A stretch of 15,754 nt of DNA from an uncultured Eubacteriales bacterium (lineage in GTDB: Bacteria > Bacillota > Clostridia > Oscillospirales > Oscillospiraceae). Under the pieces are notes generated by a model. The model was not told the origin of the DNA. It saw only the letters and a program-made list of their open reading frames with translations, and made no database searches. Location: the NCBI GenBank assembly GCA_900547315.1, contig URGI01000043.1, positions 1-15,754 of the forward strand, written 5' to 3'. Every line of letters starts with the position of its first letter. The first letter of the stretch is position 1. Position numbers and translations under genes: made by a program. Below, one piece after another: positions 1 to 5,000 of the stretch.

Positions 1-26
1 CCCCTCCCCGGCAAACATAGCAAGGT

Positions 27-56
27 ATTATACCATTTGTCATATTGCAAAGTCAA
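27..56 (-). promoter_or_regulatory. Sigma-A-type promoter firing out of the left edge
   Basis: Read on the minus strand there is TTGACT (56-51), an 18-bp spacer and TATAAT (32-27), preceded by TG one base away (extended -10). It points left, so a minus-strand gene should begin just outside the window, divergent from the glycosyltransferase. The element quality is good, but the target gene cannot be seen. Confidence 0.55.
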
Positions 57-57
57 G

Positions 58-87
58 GCTTATTTCATTAAAATAAGCGTCTTTTTT
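58..87 (+). terminator. Hairpin plus T-run in the leader of the glycosyltransferase gene
   Basis: An 8-bp perfect stem, GCTTATTT (58-65) with AAATAAGC (71-78), has a 5-nt loop. It is followed after GTC by six T (82-87). It looks like an intrinsic terminator on the plus strand, 58 bases before the chosen start codon at 145. Because the promoter to its left points away, it does not obviously end an upstream plus-strand gene. It could be an attenuator, or simply mark the end of an unseen transcript. A possible promoter overlaps it (TTGCAA 45-50, 18 bp, TAAAAT 69-74), in which case the hairpin would not be transcribed whole. Confidence 0.4.
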
Positions 88-144
88 CAGGAGGCTGTCG
101 AAGCCGCATTTTTTATAGCGCAATTTTCGCTTCGAGGTACTGCA

Positions 145-1377
145 ATGGATATTCGGGTCATTTTAATGCTCGCCGCCGTGGGCGTGTTCGCTCTGGCGCT
201 GTTATATAAGGAAGGGCTTCTCAAAAAGCCCGCTCCGATCGTGATCGCCGTCATGCTGACGGCGCTGGCGCTCGTGCTGCGCGCGCTGGTTTTCGGCTAT
301 GAGACGCTCGACTATCAGAATTTTCTGACGCGCTGGGTGGATTTCTTCCGGCAGAACGGCGGCTGGCGCGCGCTCAGCGAGCCGGTCGGGAACTATAATA
401 TCCCATATCTGTACTTCATGGCGCTGTTTTCCTACAGCTCCGTGAAGGACTTATACCTCATCAAGCTGCTTTCGACGGTTTTCGACGTGCTGCTGGCCTA
501 CTCCGCGATGCGGCTCGTCTCGCGCTGGCAGAAGTCCGCGGGGCTGCGGCTCGGCTGCTTTTTCACGGTGCTGCTGTGGCCGACCGTGTTTCTCAACAGC
601 GCCGTCTGGGCGCAGTGCGACAGCATATATGTCGCCCTCGCGCTGCTCGGCATAGACCTTGCGCTGGACGAGCGGCCGGTGCTCGCCATGACCTGTATGG
701 CGCTGTCTTTCGGGTTCAAGCTTCAGGCCGTGTTCATCCTGCCGGTGTGCGCGGTGCTGTGGATGCAGGGGAAGTTTAAATGGTATCATTTTCTCGTGTT
801 CCCCGCCGTGTACGTGCTGCTGGTGCTGCCCGCGGTCATCATCGGCCGCCCGTTTATGGACACGCTACTGCTGTATTTCGGCCAGACCGGCAGCATCGGC
901 ACGGGGCTGAATTATAATTCTCCCTCGGTGTTTGCGCTGATCCGCGACGTCGCCGACACGGACGCCGCCGCCAAGGCCGGCATCGTCGGGGCGTTCGCGT
1001 ATATGCTCGCGGTGCTCGGCGTGTGCCTTATCGGGCGCAGACGGCTGGGCGATCAAGCGGTGTTCGCCGCGGCGGTGCTGCTCGCGGTCGGTATCCCTTT
1101 CCTGCTGCCGCATATGCACGACCGGTATTTCTACGCCGCCGATATCCTGACGCTGGCGCTGGCCTTTGCGTTTCCGGTGTATTTTCCCACGGCGCTGCTC
1201 ACGGAGTTTGCGTCGCTGCTGGGGTACCACGCGTATCTGAAGATGCGGTATCTGCTGCCGATGCACTATGGCGCGGCGGCGCTGCTCATCGTGCTGGCAG
1301 TGGGAATATACTTCCTCGCGGACTCGCTCGCGGGGAAAAATGGCCAAAACGAGCAAAAAGAGAAAATTCGTGCTTGA
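145..1377 (+). CDS. Gpi18-like (GT-C fold) polytopic membrane glycosyltransferase
   Basis: This 410-residue protein consists almost entirely of hydrophobic helices (for example about 4-20, 31-50, 105-125, 136-152, 162-175, 187-206, 213-234, 280-296, 305-322, 331-350, 376-392). An acidic patch (ETLDY, 53-57) follows the second helix, SAVWAQCDSIY lies at 152-162, and PHMHDRYF at 322-329. This pattern is known from the bacterial Gpi18/mannosyltransferase-like GT-C group. These enzymes use lipid-linked sugars on the outer face of the membrane to modify lipids, glycans or proteins. The exact donor and acceptor cannot be read from sequence. An in-frame start exists at 37, but the ATG at 145 has GAGG seven bases upstream and begins directly with the first membrane helix, so it is preferred. 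The tail after 395 is polar and lysine-rich, presumably cytoplasmic. The -35 box of the next promoter overlaps its stop codon. The family call is good; the specific function is unknown. Confidence 0.8.
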   Translation: MDIRVILMLAAVGVFALALLYKEGLLKKPAPIVIAVMLTALALVLRALVFGYETLDYQNFLTRWVDFFRQNGGWRALSEPVGNYNIPYLYFMALFSYSSVKDLYLIKLLSTVFDVLLAYSAMRLVSRWQKSAGLRLGCFFTVLLWPTVFLNSAVWAQCDSIYVALALLGIDLALDERPVLAMTCMALSFGFKLQAVFILPVCAVLWMQGKFKWYHFLVFPAVYVLLVLPAVIIGRPFMDTLLLYFGQTGSIGTGLNYNSPSVFALIRDVADTDAAAKAGIVGAFAYMLAVLGVCLIGRRRLGDQAVFAAAVLLAVGIPFLLPHMHDRYFYAADILTLALAFAFPVYFPTALLTEFASLLGYHAYLKMRYLLPMHYGAAALLIVLAVGIYFLADSLAGKNGQNEQKEKIRA

Positions 1378-1401
1378 CAAACTGATTTTATCTGCTATAA
1401 T
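1374..1401 (+). promoter_or_regulatory. Strong extended -10 promoter for tRNA-Leu
   Basis: Consensus TTGACA (1374-1379), a 16-bp spacer and consensus TATAAT (1396-1401) with TG at 1393-1394 (TGnTATAAT). The -35 overlaps the stop codon of the glycosyltransferase gene. A stable-RNA promoter of this strength fits the tRNA 72 bases downstream of the -10. Confidence 0.85.
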
Positions 1402-1472
1402 AACTCATGCCTTAAATGTGGCGCGCCAATGATGCGAACGGGTTTAAATGGATCCGGGGCATCGGCGAATAA

Positions 1473-1557
1473 GCGAGAGTGCTGGAATAGGTAGACAGGC
1501 ACGTTTGAGGGGCGTGTGTCAACCGACGTGGGAGTTCAAGTCTCCTCTCTCGCACCA
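1473..1557 (+). tRNA. tRNA-Leu, anticodon GAG
   Basis: The acceptor arms GCGAGAG (1473-1479) and CTCTCGC (1547-1553) pair perfectly, and an encoded ACCA follows at 1554-1557. The T arm is GGAG-TTCAAGT-CTCC. The anticodon stem is CACGT/GCGTG with loop TTGAGGG, giving anticodon GAG (reads CUC and CUU). A long variable arm (around GTC-AACC-GAC) is as expected for a class II leucine tRNA. Total length is 85 nt with CCA. It has its own promoter and terminator, so it is a monocistronic tRNA gene. Confidence 0.96.
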
Positions 1558-1561
1558 TCGT

Positions 1562-1597
1562 CGTCGCAAGCTTTGTATCGCTTGCGACGGCTTTTTT
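1562..1597 (+). terminator. Intrinsic terminator of tRNA-Leu
   Basis: A 10-bp perfect stem, CGTCGCAAGC (1562-1571) with GCTTGCGACG (1580-1589), and an 8-nt loop. Six T follow (1592-1597). It begins five bases after the CCA end of the tRNA. Confidence 0.9.
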
Positions 1598-1646
1598 ATG
1601 CTTTGCATCAAAAGCCATCTCGCGCTCACTCCGCTGCTCCTCCTCT

Positions 1647-1690
1647 CCGAATCAAACCCGCCTGCGGCTGGGCTTTGATTCGGTTTTGTT
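1647..1690 (+). terminator. Second hairpin behind tRNA-Leu, terminator-like
   Basis: A 10-bp perfect stem, CCGAATCAAA (1647-1656) with TTTGATTCGG (1674-1683), plus partial pairing of CCC and GGG inside. It is followed by TTTTGTTG. The U-tract is interrupted, so this may be a back-up terminator or a remnant of another RNA gene's terminator. Confidence 0.5.
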
Positions 1691-1724
1691 GTGTCCTCAG
1701 AATTGGCTGACCCTGCCATAACAG

Positions 1725-1761
1725 AAACCTCTTTTGTCTACCAAGACAAGAGAGGTTTTTT
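1725..1761 (+). terminator. Third hairpin with T-run
   Basis: A 14-bp stem (1725-1738 with 1745-1758, one G-T pair) has loop TACCAA and a run of six T (1756-1761). It has perfect terminator shape, yet there is no recognisable gene between it and the preceding hairpin. It also lies across the beginning of the doubtful ORF that follows. Confidence 0.65.
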
Positions 1762-1762
1762 C

Positions 1763-2110
1763 TTGCTTTCTGGGCAAAATACAGGGGTAATTCGGGTATA
1801 TTGCCTGATACTCTGGTTCTGCGCGTGGAATCTGTTCGGGCTTTTGTCCGCTGCCGCGCTGCTGCTTATCCTCATCTTGGCGCAGAAAGGCAGCGCCGCG
1901 GTGAAAAAGCTCTGGTTTGTTCCGGAGGTGCTCATGTTTATCATGCAGATCGTTTATATTTCCGATACCTTTTCGCTTCTTATTTCGAACTTCTATTACT
2001 TCTGGGCGGTGCTGTGTACCCGCGGCCTTCCCTATTCTCTTATCTGCATCGCCGGTCTTGACCTTACCGGCACGTGGCTCAGAGATACTACCATCGCGGA
2101 GCAAAAATAA
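1763..2110 (+). CDS. Doubtful small membrane protein, possibly a gene remnant
   Basis: The frame is open from 1691 to the stop at 2110. The part before about 1763 lies inside a terminator hairpin and is unlikely to be coding. A TTG at 1763 with GAGG seven bases upstream is the best start available, giving about 115 residues. The product would have two or three hydrophobic helices (a run ending in LLILIL, then an MFIMQIVYI segment and an FYYFWAVL segment). I do not recognise the family. The segment looks more AT-rich than its neighbours, has no clear promoter and lacks a convincing start. It could be a decayed 3' fragment of a membrane protein gene, or non-coding. It ends eight bases before a strong hairpin. 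Confidence 0.3.
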   Translation: MLSGQNTGVIRVYCLILWFCAWNLFGLLSAAALLLILILAQKGSAAVKKLWFVPEVLMFIMQIVYISDTFSLLISNFYYFWAVLCTRGLPYSLICIAGLDLTGTWLRDTTIAEQK

Positions 2111-2118
2111 TAACAGCA

Positions 2119-2156
2119 AAACAGGAGAGGGACTTCCCTCTCCTGTTTGATTTTTC
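2119..2156. terminator. Convergent terminator between the small ORF and rubredoxin
   Basis: A near-perfect 14-bp stem (2119-2132 with 2135-2148) rich in GGAGAGGG/CCCTCTCC, with TTTTT soon after it on the plus strand (2151-2155). It sits 12 bases past the rubredoxin stop codon on the minus strand, so it can serve both directions. Confidence 0.75.
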
Positions 2157-2160
2157 GGTT

Positions 2161-2316
2161 TTACTCGGCCGGTGAGAACATGTCCTTGCCGATGCCGCAG
2201 ACGGGGCAAACCCAATCTTCGGGGACATCTTCCCACGCCGTGCCGGGGGCGATGCCGCTGTCCGGATCGCCGAGGGCGGGATCGTAAATATAGCCGCAGG
2301 GGCACTCGTACTTCAT
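2161..2316 (-). CDS. Rubredoxin with a CxC first metal knuckle
   Basis: A 51-residue protein starting MKYECPCGYIYDPALGDP and containing WEDVPEDWVCPVCGIGK. It is a small soluble one-electron carrier that would pass electrons to the rubrerythrin encoded just upstream. Rubredoxins bind one iron by four cysteines in two knuckles, normally CxxCG and CPxCG. Here the second knuckle (C37, C40) is normal. The first reads C5-P-C7-G, one residue shorter than the classical CxxC. All other family landmarks (YxYDP, GDPxxGIxPGT, WVCPVCG) are intact, so it is not a decayed gene. The ribosome site AAAGGAG lies eight bases before the ATG. The gene follows the reverse rubrerythrin stop by 31 bases on the same strand and is probably cotranscribed. 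Identity is certain at family level. Confidence 0.93.
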   Translation of the reverse strand: MKYECPCGYIYDPALGDPDSGIAPGTAWEDVPEDWVCPVCGIGKDMFSPAE

Positions 2317-2347
2317 GGTGAAGGCTCCTTTCTTATTTTAGACTGAA

Positions 2348-2917
2348 TTACTTGCCGAAGTAGCGCTTCAGCAGACCCTCGAAAGCCTTACCGTGTCTCG
2401 CTTCGTCGCGGGCCATCTCGTGGACGGTGTCGTGGATCGCGTCGAGATTGTACTGCTTGGCGAGCTTTGCAAGCTGGAACTTGCCGTCGGTCGCGCCGTT
2501 CTCGGCATCAACGCGCATCTGAAGGTTCTTCTTGGTGCTGTCGGTGACGACCTCGCCGAGAAGCTCCGCGAACTTCGCCGCGTGCTCGGCCTCCTCAAGG
2601 CCGGCCTTCTCCCAGTACATGCCGATCTCGGGGTAGCCCTCGCGGTGCGCAACGCGCGCCATTGCAAGGTACATACCGACCTCGGTGCACTCGCCTTCAA
2701 AATTTGCTCTCAGTCCGGCGATGATCTGCTCGCGCACATCTTCGGGGACGTCTGCGCCGAACTGCTTGCCGACGCCGACGACATGCTCCGCCGCCCAGAC
2801 CTTATCGGCCTTCTGCTCGACAAACTTGGAGCCGGGGACATGGCATACAGGACATTCGGCAGGGGGAACGTCGCCTTCGTGAACATAACCGCATACAGGG
2901 CAAACCCATTTCTTCAT
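2348..2917 (-). CDS. Reverse rubrerythrin (N-terminal rubredoxin domain plus diiron ferritin-like domain)
   Basis: A 189-residue protein. A rubredoxin-like zinc-ribbon domain comes first (C6, C9, C22, C25), followed by a four-helix ferritin-like domain (about 40-189). The domain carries carboxylate/histidine diiron ligands: E74/E76 region, EEAEH at 108-112, E139, E167 and DEARH at 171-175. In classical rubrerythrin the rubredoxin domain is C-terminal, so this is the reversed arrangement known from clostridia. There the enzyme is a cytoplasmic NADH-dependent peroxidase/O2 reductase acting with rubredoxin and a reductase. GGAGG stands nine bases before the ATG. The location between a PerR-like regulator and a rubredoxin fits an oxidative-stress operon. 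No frameshift or missing ligand is seen. Confidence 0.93.
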   Translation of the reverse strand: MKKWVCPVCGYVHEGDVPPAECPVCHVPGSKFVEQKADKVWAAEHVVGVGKQFGADVPEDVREQIIAGLRANFEGECTEVGMYLAMARVAHREGYPEIGMYWEKAGLEEAEHAAKFAELLGEVVTDSTKKNLQMRVDAENGATDGKFQLAKLAKQYNLDAIHDTVHEMARDEARHGKAFEGLLKRYFGK

Positions 2918-2954
2918 AGTATTTTTCCTCCAAAGTAATTATTTTTTTAATGAG

Positions 2955-2982
2955 ATTATATATTTATTGATTTCTCAATAAA
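2955..2982 (-). promoter_or_regulatory. Promoter and operator-like palindrome for the reverse rubrerythrin operon
   Basis: On the minus strand TATAAT (2960-2955) is a consensus -10. The matching -35 position (TTTATT, 2982-2977, 16-bp spacer) is poor. That position is covered by a perfect 8-4-8 inverted repeat, TTTATTGA-TTTC-TCAATAAA (2963-2982). An AT-rich dyad over the -35 of a peroxide-defence operon, next to a PerR-type gene, is a good candidate operator. It does not match the Bacillus PerR box exactly. It sits just past the regulator's stop codon. Confidence 0.5.
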
Positions 2983-2988
2983 GCAGAT

Positions 2989-3384
2989 TTATTCGCCTGC
3001 GAGACAGTTTCTGCACAGGCCGGTGTAGCTGAGGCTGATGCCGTCCGGCTTGCAGCCGGAGCTGCGCGCGAGGGCTTCGCAGACGGTCTTGACCTCGTCC
3101 GTCGGCTCGATATCGGTGACGCAGCGGCAGCGGCGGCACACGAGGTGCGCGTGGAAAGCCGTCCTTGCGTCGTAGCGCTCCTGCCCGTCCACCGTGCCCA
3201 CGCTGATTATCTGCCCCTCTTCGAGGAACATCGCGAGGTTGCGGTAGACCGTGCCGAGGCTGAGGTCGGGGTACTCAGGCTTGAGGCGGTTGTAGATCAT
3301 CTCCGCCGTAGGGTGATCGGTCACGGAGCGGAGGGATTCGAGAATAGCCTGACGCTTCTTGCTGTTTTTTCTTTGAACCTCCAT
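2989..3384 (-). CDS. PerR-like Fur-family metal-dependent repressor
   Basis: A 131-residue DNA-binding regulator. The N-terminal winged helix covers about 5-75 (TVYRNLAMF is the recognition-helix signature) and a C-terminal dimerisation domain follows. Structural zinc cysteines are present in two pairs, C83/C86 and C124/C127. The residues aligning with the regulatory metal ligands of Bacillus PerR are H24 (DHPTAEMIY), D72 (RYD), H78 and H80 (FHAH) and D91. This supports a peroxide-sensing PerR role rather than iron-sensing Fur. An upstream ATG at 3402 is in frame, but the GGAG ribosome site lies inside that extension, so the ATG at 3384 is chosen. It precedes the reverse rubrerythrin gene it probably controls, with 71 bases between. 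It has its own promoter with a dyad near the start site, suggesting autoregulation. Confidence 0.85.
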   Translation of the reverse strand: MEVQRKNSKKRQAILESLRSVTDHPTAEMIYNRLKPEYPDLSLGTVYRNLAMFLEEGQIISVGTVDGQERYDARTAFHAHLVCRRCRCVTDIEPTDEVKTVCEALARSSGCKPDGISLSYTGLCRNCLAGE

Positions 3385-3400
3385 CGTGTTTCTCCAAAAC

Positions 3401-3454
3401 AATAATAGTTCTTATTACTGATATGAATATAGCACATGCTTTTCGATTTGTAAA
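3401..3454 (-). promoter_or_regulatory. Promoter of the PerR-like gene with a dyad at the start site
   Basis: On the minus strand: TTTACA (3454-3449), a 17-bp spacer and TATATT (3431-3426), with TG one base upstream (extended -10). Just downstream of the expected start lies AATAA-6-TTATT (3401-3416). This AT-rich inverted repeat could be a Fur/PerR-family operator, though the match is short. Confidence 0.6.
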
Positions 3455-3528
3455 GAGTTTTTTTGAAAAAATCGAAAAATTTTTTCGCGGACGTGTAGCG
3501 CCTCTTGCAGACAACACCACGCACTCTC

Positions 3529-3550
3529 GGCGCCCCCTTTTAGGGGCACC
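3529..3550 (-). other. Stem-loop between spoIIP and the PerR-like gene's promoter
   Basis: GGTGCCCC/GGGGCGCC pair on the minus-strand RNA (3550-3543 with 3536-3529, one G-U pair; on the plus strand that position is a C-A mismatch). It lies 34 bases past the spoIIP stop codon. No T-run follows, so it is a weak terminator candidate or an RNA 3'-end stabilising structure. The rest of the spacer 3455-3583 holds AT-rich sequence upstream of the PerR-gene promoter and nothing else I can name. Confidence 0.35.
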
Positions 3551-3583
3551 AAGTAGGCGTGGCAAAGATTCGGCACCGCACCC

Positions 3584-4597
3584 CTATTCCACCAGCTCCA
3601 ACAAAGCTGGGGCAGCAGCGTCCGCGAAGAGCCGTATCGCGGCCAGCGCCTCCTGCAGAGTGTTGCCGCTGCTGCCGACCTCCATTATCAGCGAGCCGCG
3701 CGTCAGATGCAGATTATACCGCTGCGGCACCAGATTCACAGGCCGCATCAACGTCCCGTGCCGGCGGCTGACCGCCTCCTGCAGATACAGCGCCAGCGCC
3801 AGATTCGAGCGCCAATTCGGGTTCTCAAGCCCGCTCTCGTCGGTGCCCGACAGCAGCATTATCTGGCTCGCGCACACGCCGCTCTCCTCCGCCATCGTCT
3901 TGTACACCACGCCGTCGGAGCCGAGCGCGTCGCGGTGCATGTCTATCACTATCCCGATGCTCGGGTAATCCGCCAGATACTGCTCCACCGCCGCGCCCGA
4001 CCGGCTGTAGCTGCCGGTGTAGCTCGGATAGTCGTATATCCCGCGGTCGTGGATGACGTTCAGCCCCGCCTCGGTCAGAAGCGCGGTCAGCTCATCGCCG
4101 ATGCGTACTATATTATATTCCGTGTCCTCGGTGCGGCAGGTGTCGCTCGCCTCATAGCGGTCAAGCCCCGCCGGAGTGTAGGCCTCGCTGCTGTGGGTGT
4201 GGATTATGAGTATCTGCGGCTCGTCCGCGCTGAGCCTGACGTCAGGTCCCTGCGCGAGCACCGCCGCGATGTCGATCGGGTACGAGGTCTCGTTGCGGAT
4301 GCTCAACCCGCCGCTTATCGTGGTGGGCAGGATGTCCTCCGCGGCGGTCTCCGCCGGTTCCGGACTCGGTTCCGGAGACGGCTCGGGGCTGGGGCTTGTC
4401 TCCGGCGCGATGAACTCCGTCTGTACAGAGGCCGGACGCGCCGTCATGTCCGTCACGACGGACACGTTCTTCATGCGCTCCGCGCCTATCCCGCGCAGCA
4501 CGGCGTCGCGCACCCGCGCGGCCAGTCCGCCGGACGCCGCAAGATATATGCACAGCGCTGCGACCCCCGCCGCAGCAAGCTTTCTGGACGTTTTCAT
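3584..4597 (-). CDS. spoIIP: Stage II sporulation protein P (SpoIIP), peptidoglycan amidase/endopeptidase
   Basis: A 337-residue protein. A single membrane helix lies near the N-terminus (about 8-27). A disordered linker of repeated PEPS units (about 68-82) follows, then the catalytic domain (about 125-337). Signature motifs are ILIIHTHSSEAY (129-140), IDMHRDA (218-224) and TRGSLIMEVGSSGNT (299-313). H133, E138, H221 and E306 correspond to the zinc-ligand and catalytic positions of Amidase_3-type enzymes. In Bacillus SpoIIP works with SpoIID and SpoIIM to remodel septal peptidoglycan during engulfment. Those partners are not in this window. The start has GGAGG 11 bases upstream. A plausible sigma-E promoter lies in front, agreeing with mother-cell expression. 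The family assignment is very firm. Confidence 0.95.
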   Translation of the reverse strand: MKTSRKLAAAGVAALCIYLAASGGLAARVRDAVLRGIGAERMKNVSVVTDMTARPASVQTEFIAPETSPSPEPSPEPSPEPAETAAEDILPTTISGGLSIRNETSYPIDIAAVLAQGPDVRLSADEPQILIIHTHSSEAYTPAGLDRYEASDTCRTEDTEYNIVRIGDELTALLTEAGLNVIHDRGIYDYPSYTGSYSRSGAAVEQYLADYPSIGIVIDMHRDALGSDGVVYKTMAEESGVCASQIMLLSGTDESGLENPNWRSNLALALYLQEAVSRRHGTLMRPVNLVPQRYNLHLTRGSLIMEVGSSGNTLQEALAAIRLFADAAAPALLELVE

Positions 4598-4623
4598 TCC
4601 CTGCGCCGCCTCCTCTCCATAAT

Positions 4624-4653
4624 TATCTATGCGGCGAAGCGGCGCGATATTTC
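4624..4653 (-). promoter_or_regulatory. Candidate sigma-E promoter of spoIIP
   Basis: On the minus strand: GAAATATC (4653-4646), a 14-bp spacer and CATAGATA (4631-4624). This resembles the sigma-E pattern (ATATT-like -35, CATA-type -10). It ends 26 bases before the spoIIP start codon, leaving room for the start site and GGAGG. The last base of the -10 departs from the usual T. spoIIP is a sigma-E gene in Bacillus. Confidence 0.45.
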
Positions 4654-4660
4654 GCCGCTT
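4631..4660. repeat. Overlapping GCGGCGAA/TTCGCCGC inverted repeats
   Basis: Two mutually exclusive stems share the same bases. GCGGCGAA (4631-4638) pairs with TTCGCCGC (4651-4658), and AAGCGGCG (4637-4644) pairs with CGCCGCTT (4653-4660). Both lie over the spoIIP promoter candidate and upstream of the divergent sigma-A promoter. They could be an operator or a chance GC-rich dyad. Confidence 0.5.
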
Positions 4661-4673
4661 AAGTCAAATTAAC

Positions 4674-4702
4674 TTGACATTGAGCGGGTCAGGAACTAAA
4701 AT
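4674..4702 (+). promoter_or_regulatory. Sigma-A promoter of the TSCPD-sleB-rsmG operon
   Basis: Consensus TTGACA (4674-4679), a 17-bp spacer and TAAAAT (4697-4702). It is 37 bases ahead of the TSCPD start codon and divergent from spoIIP. Confidence 0.85.
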
Positions 4703-4739
4703 TAGCATGGTATTTTATTATATAGAAAGGAAACTGACC

Positions 4740-4994
4740 ATGGAATTTACATATAAGCCCAAGGGCGTGTGCTCCAAGCTGATGGAGCTGGACATTGAGG
4801 ACGGCAAGATACAGAGCCTCAAAGTCACCGGCGGCTGCAGCGGCAACCTTCAGGGTATCGCCCGCCTTGTTGCCGGCATGGACATTGACGAGGCCATCAG
4901 CCGCATGGAGGGCATCCGCTGCGGATACAAGAGCACCTCGTGTCCGGATCAGCTTGCGCAGGCGCTCAAGGCATACAAGGCATCCCAGACCTGA
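4740..4994 (+). CDS. TSCPD domain-containing protein
   Basis: An 84-residue protein with the conserved TSCPD motif at 66-70 near its C-terminus. It has further cysteines at C11, C33, C61 and C68, and the GGCSGN motif at 31-36. This small domain occurs alone in Firmicutes and also at the end of some vitamin-B12-dependent ribonucleotide reductases. The cysteine pattern suggests metal or Fe-S binding, but I know of no firm function for the stand-alone form. The frame is open from 4629. The ATG at 4740 is chosen because it follows AAAGGA, matches the family's usual N-terminus and lies downstream of the promoter. It is the first gene of a tight operon, with the next start six bases after its stop. 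Confidence 0.85.
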   Translation: MEFTYKPKGVCSKLMELDIEDGKIQSLKVTGGCSGNLQGIARLVAGMDIDEAISRMEGIRCGYKSTSCPDQLAQALKAYKASQT

Positions 4995-5000
4995 TCGCCT

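Noticed and set aside
1473..1557. tRNA-Leu 3' end as an attachment site of an integrated element
   Set aside because: No direct repeat of the tRNA 3' end and no integrase gene are seen in the window.
3275..3565. Minus-strand reading frame across the PerR-gene promoter
   Set aside because: It overlaps the well-supported PerR-like gene in another frame, crosses its promoter and has no recognisable domain.
4594..4620. Eight-codon reading frame (MERRRRE) overlapping the spoIIP start codon as ATGA
   Set aside because: It has no ribosome site and its ATG lies at or before the start site expected from the promoter candidate; the GGAGG inside it is the spoIIP ribosome site.
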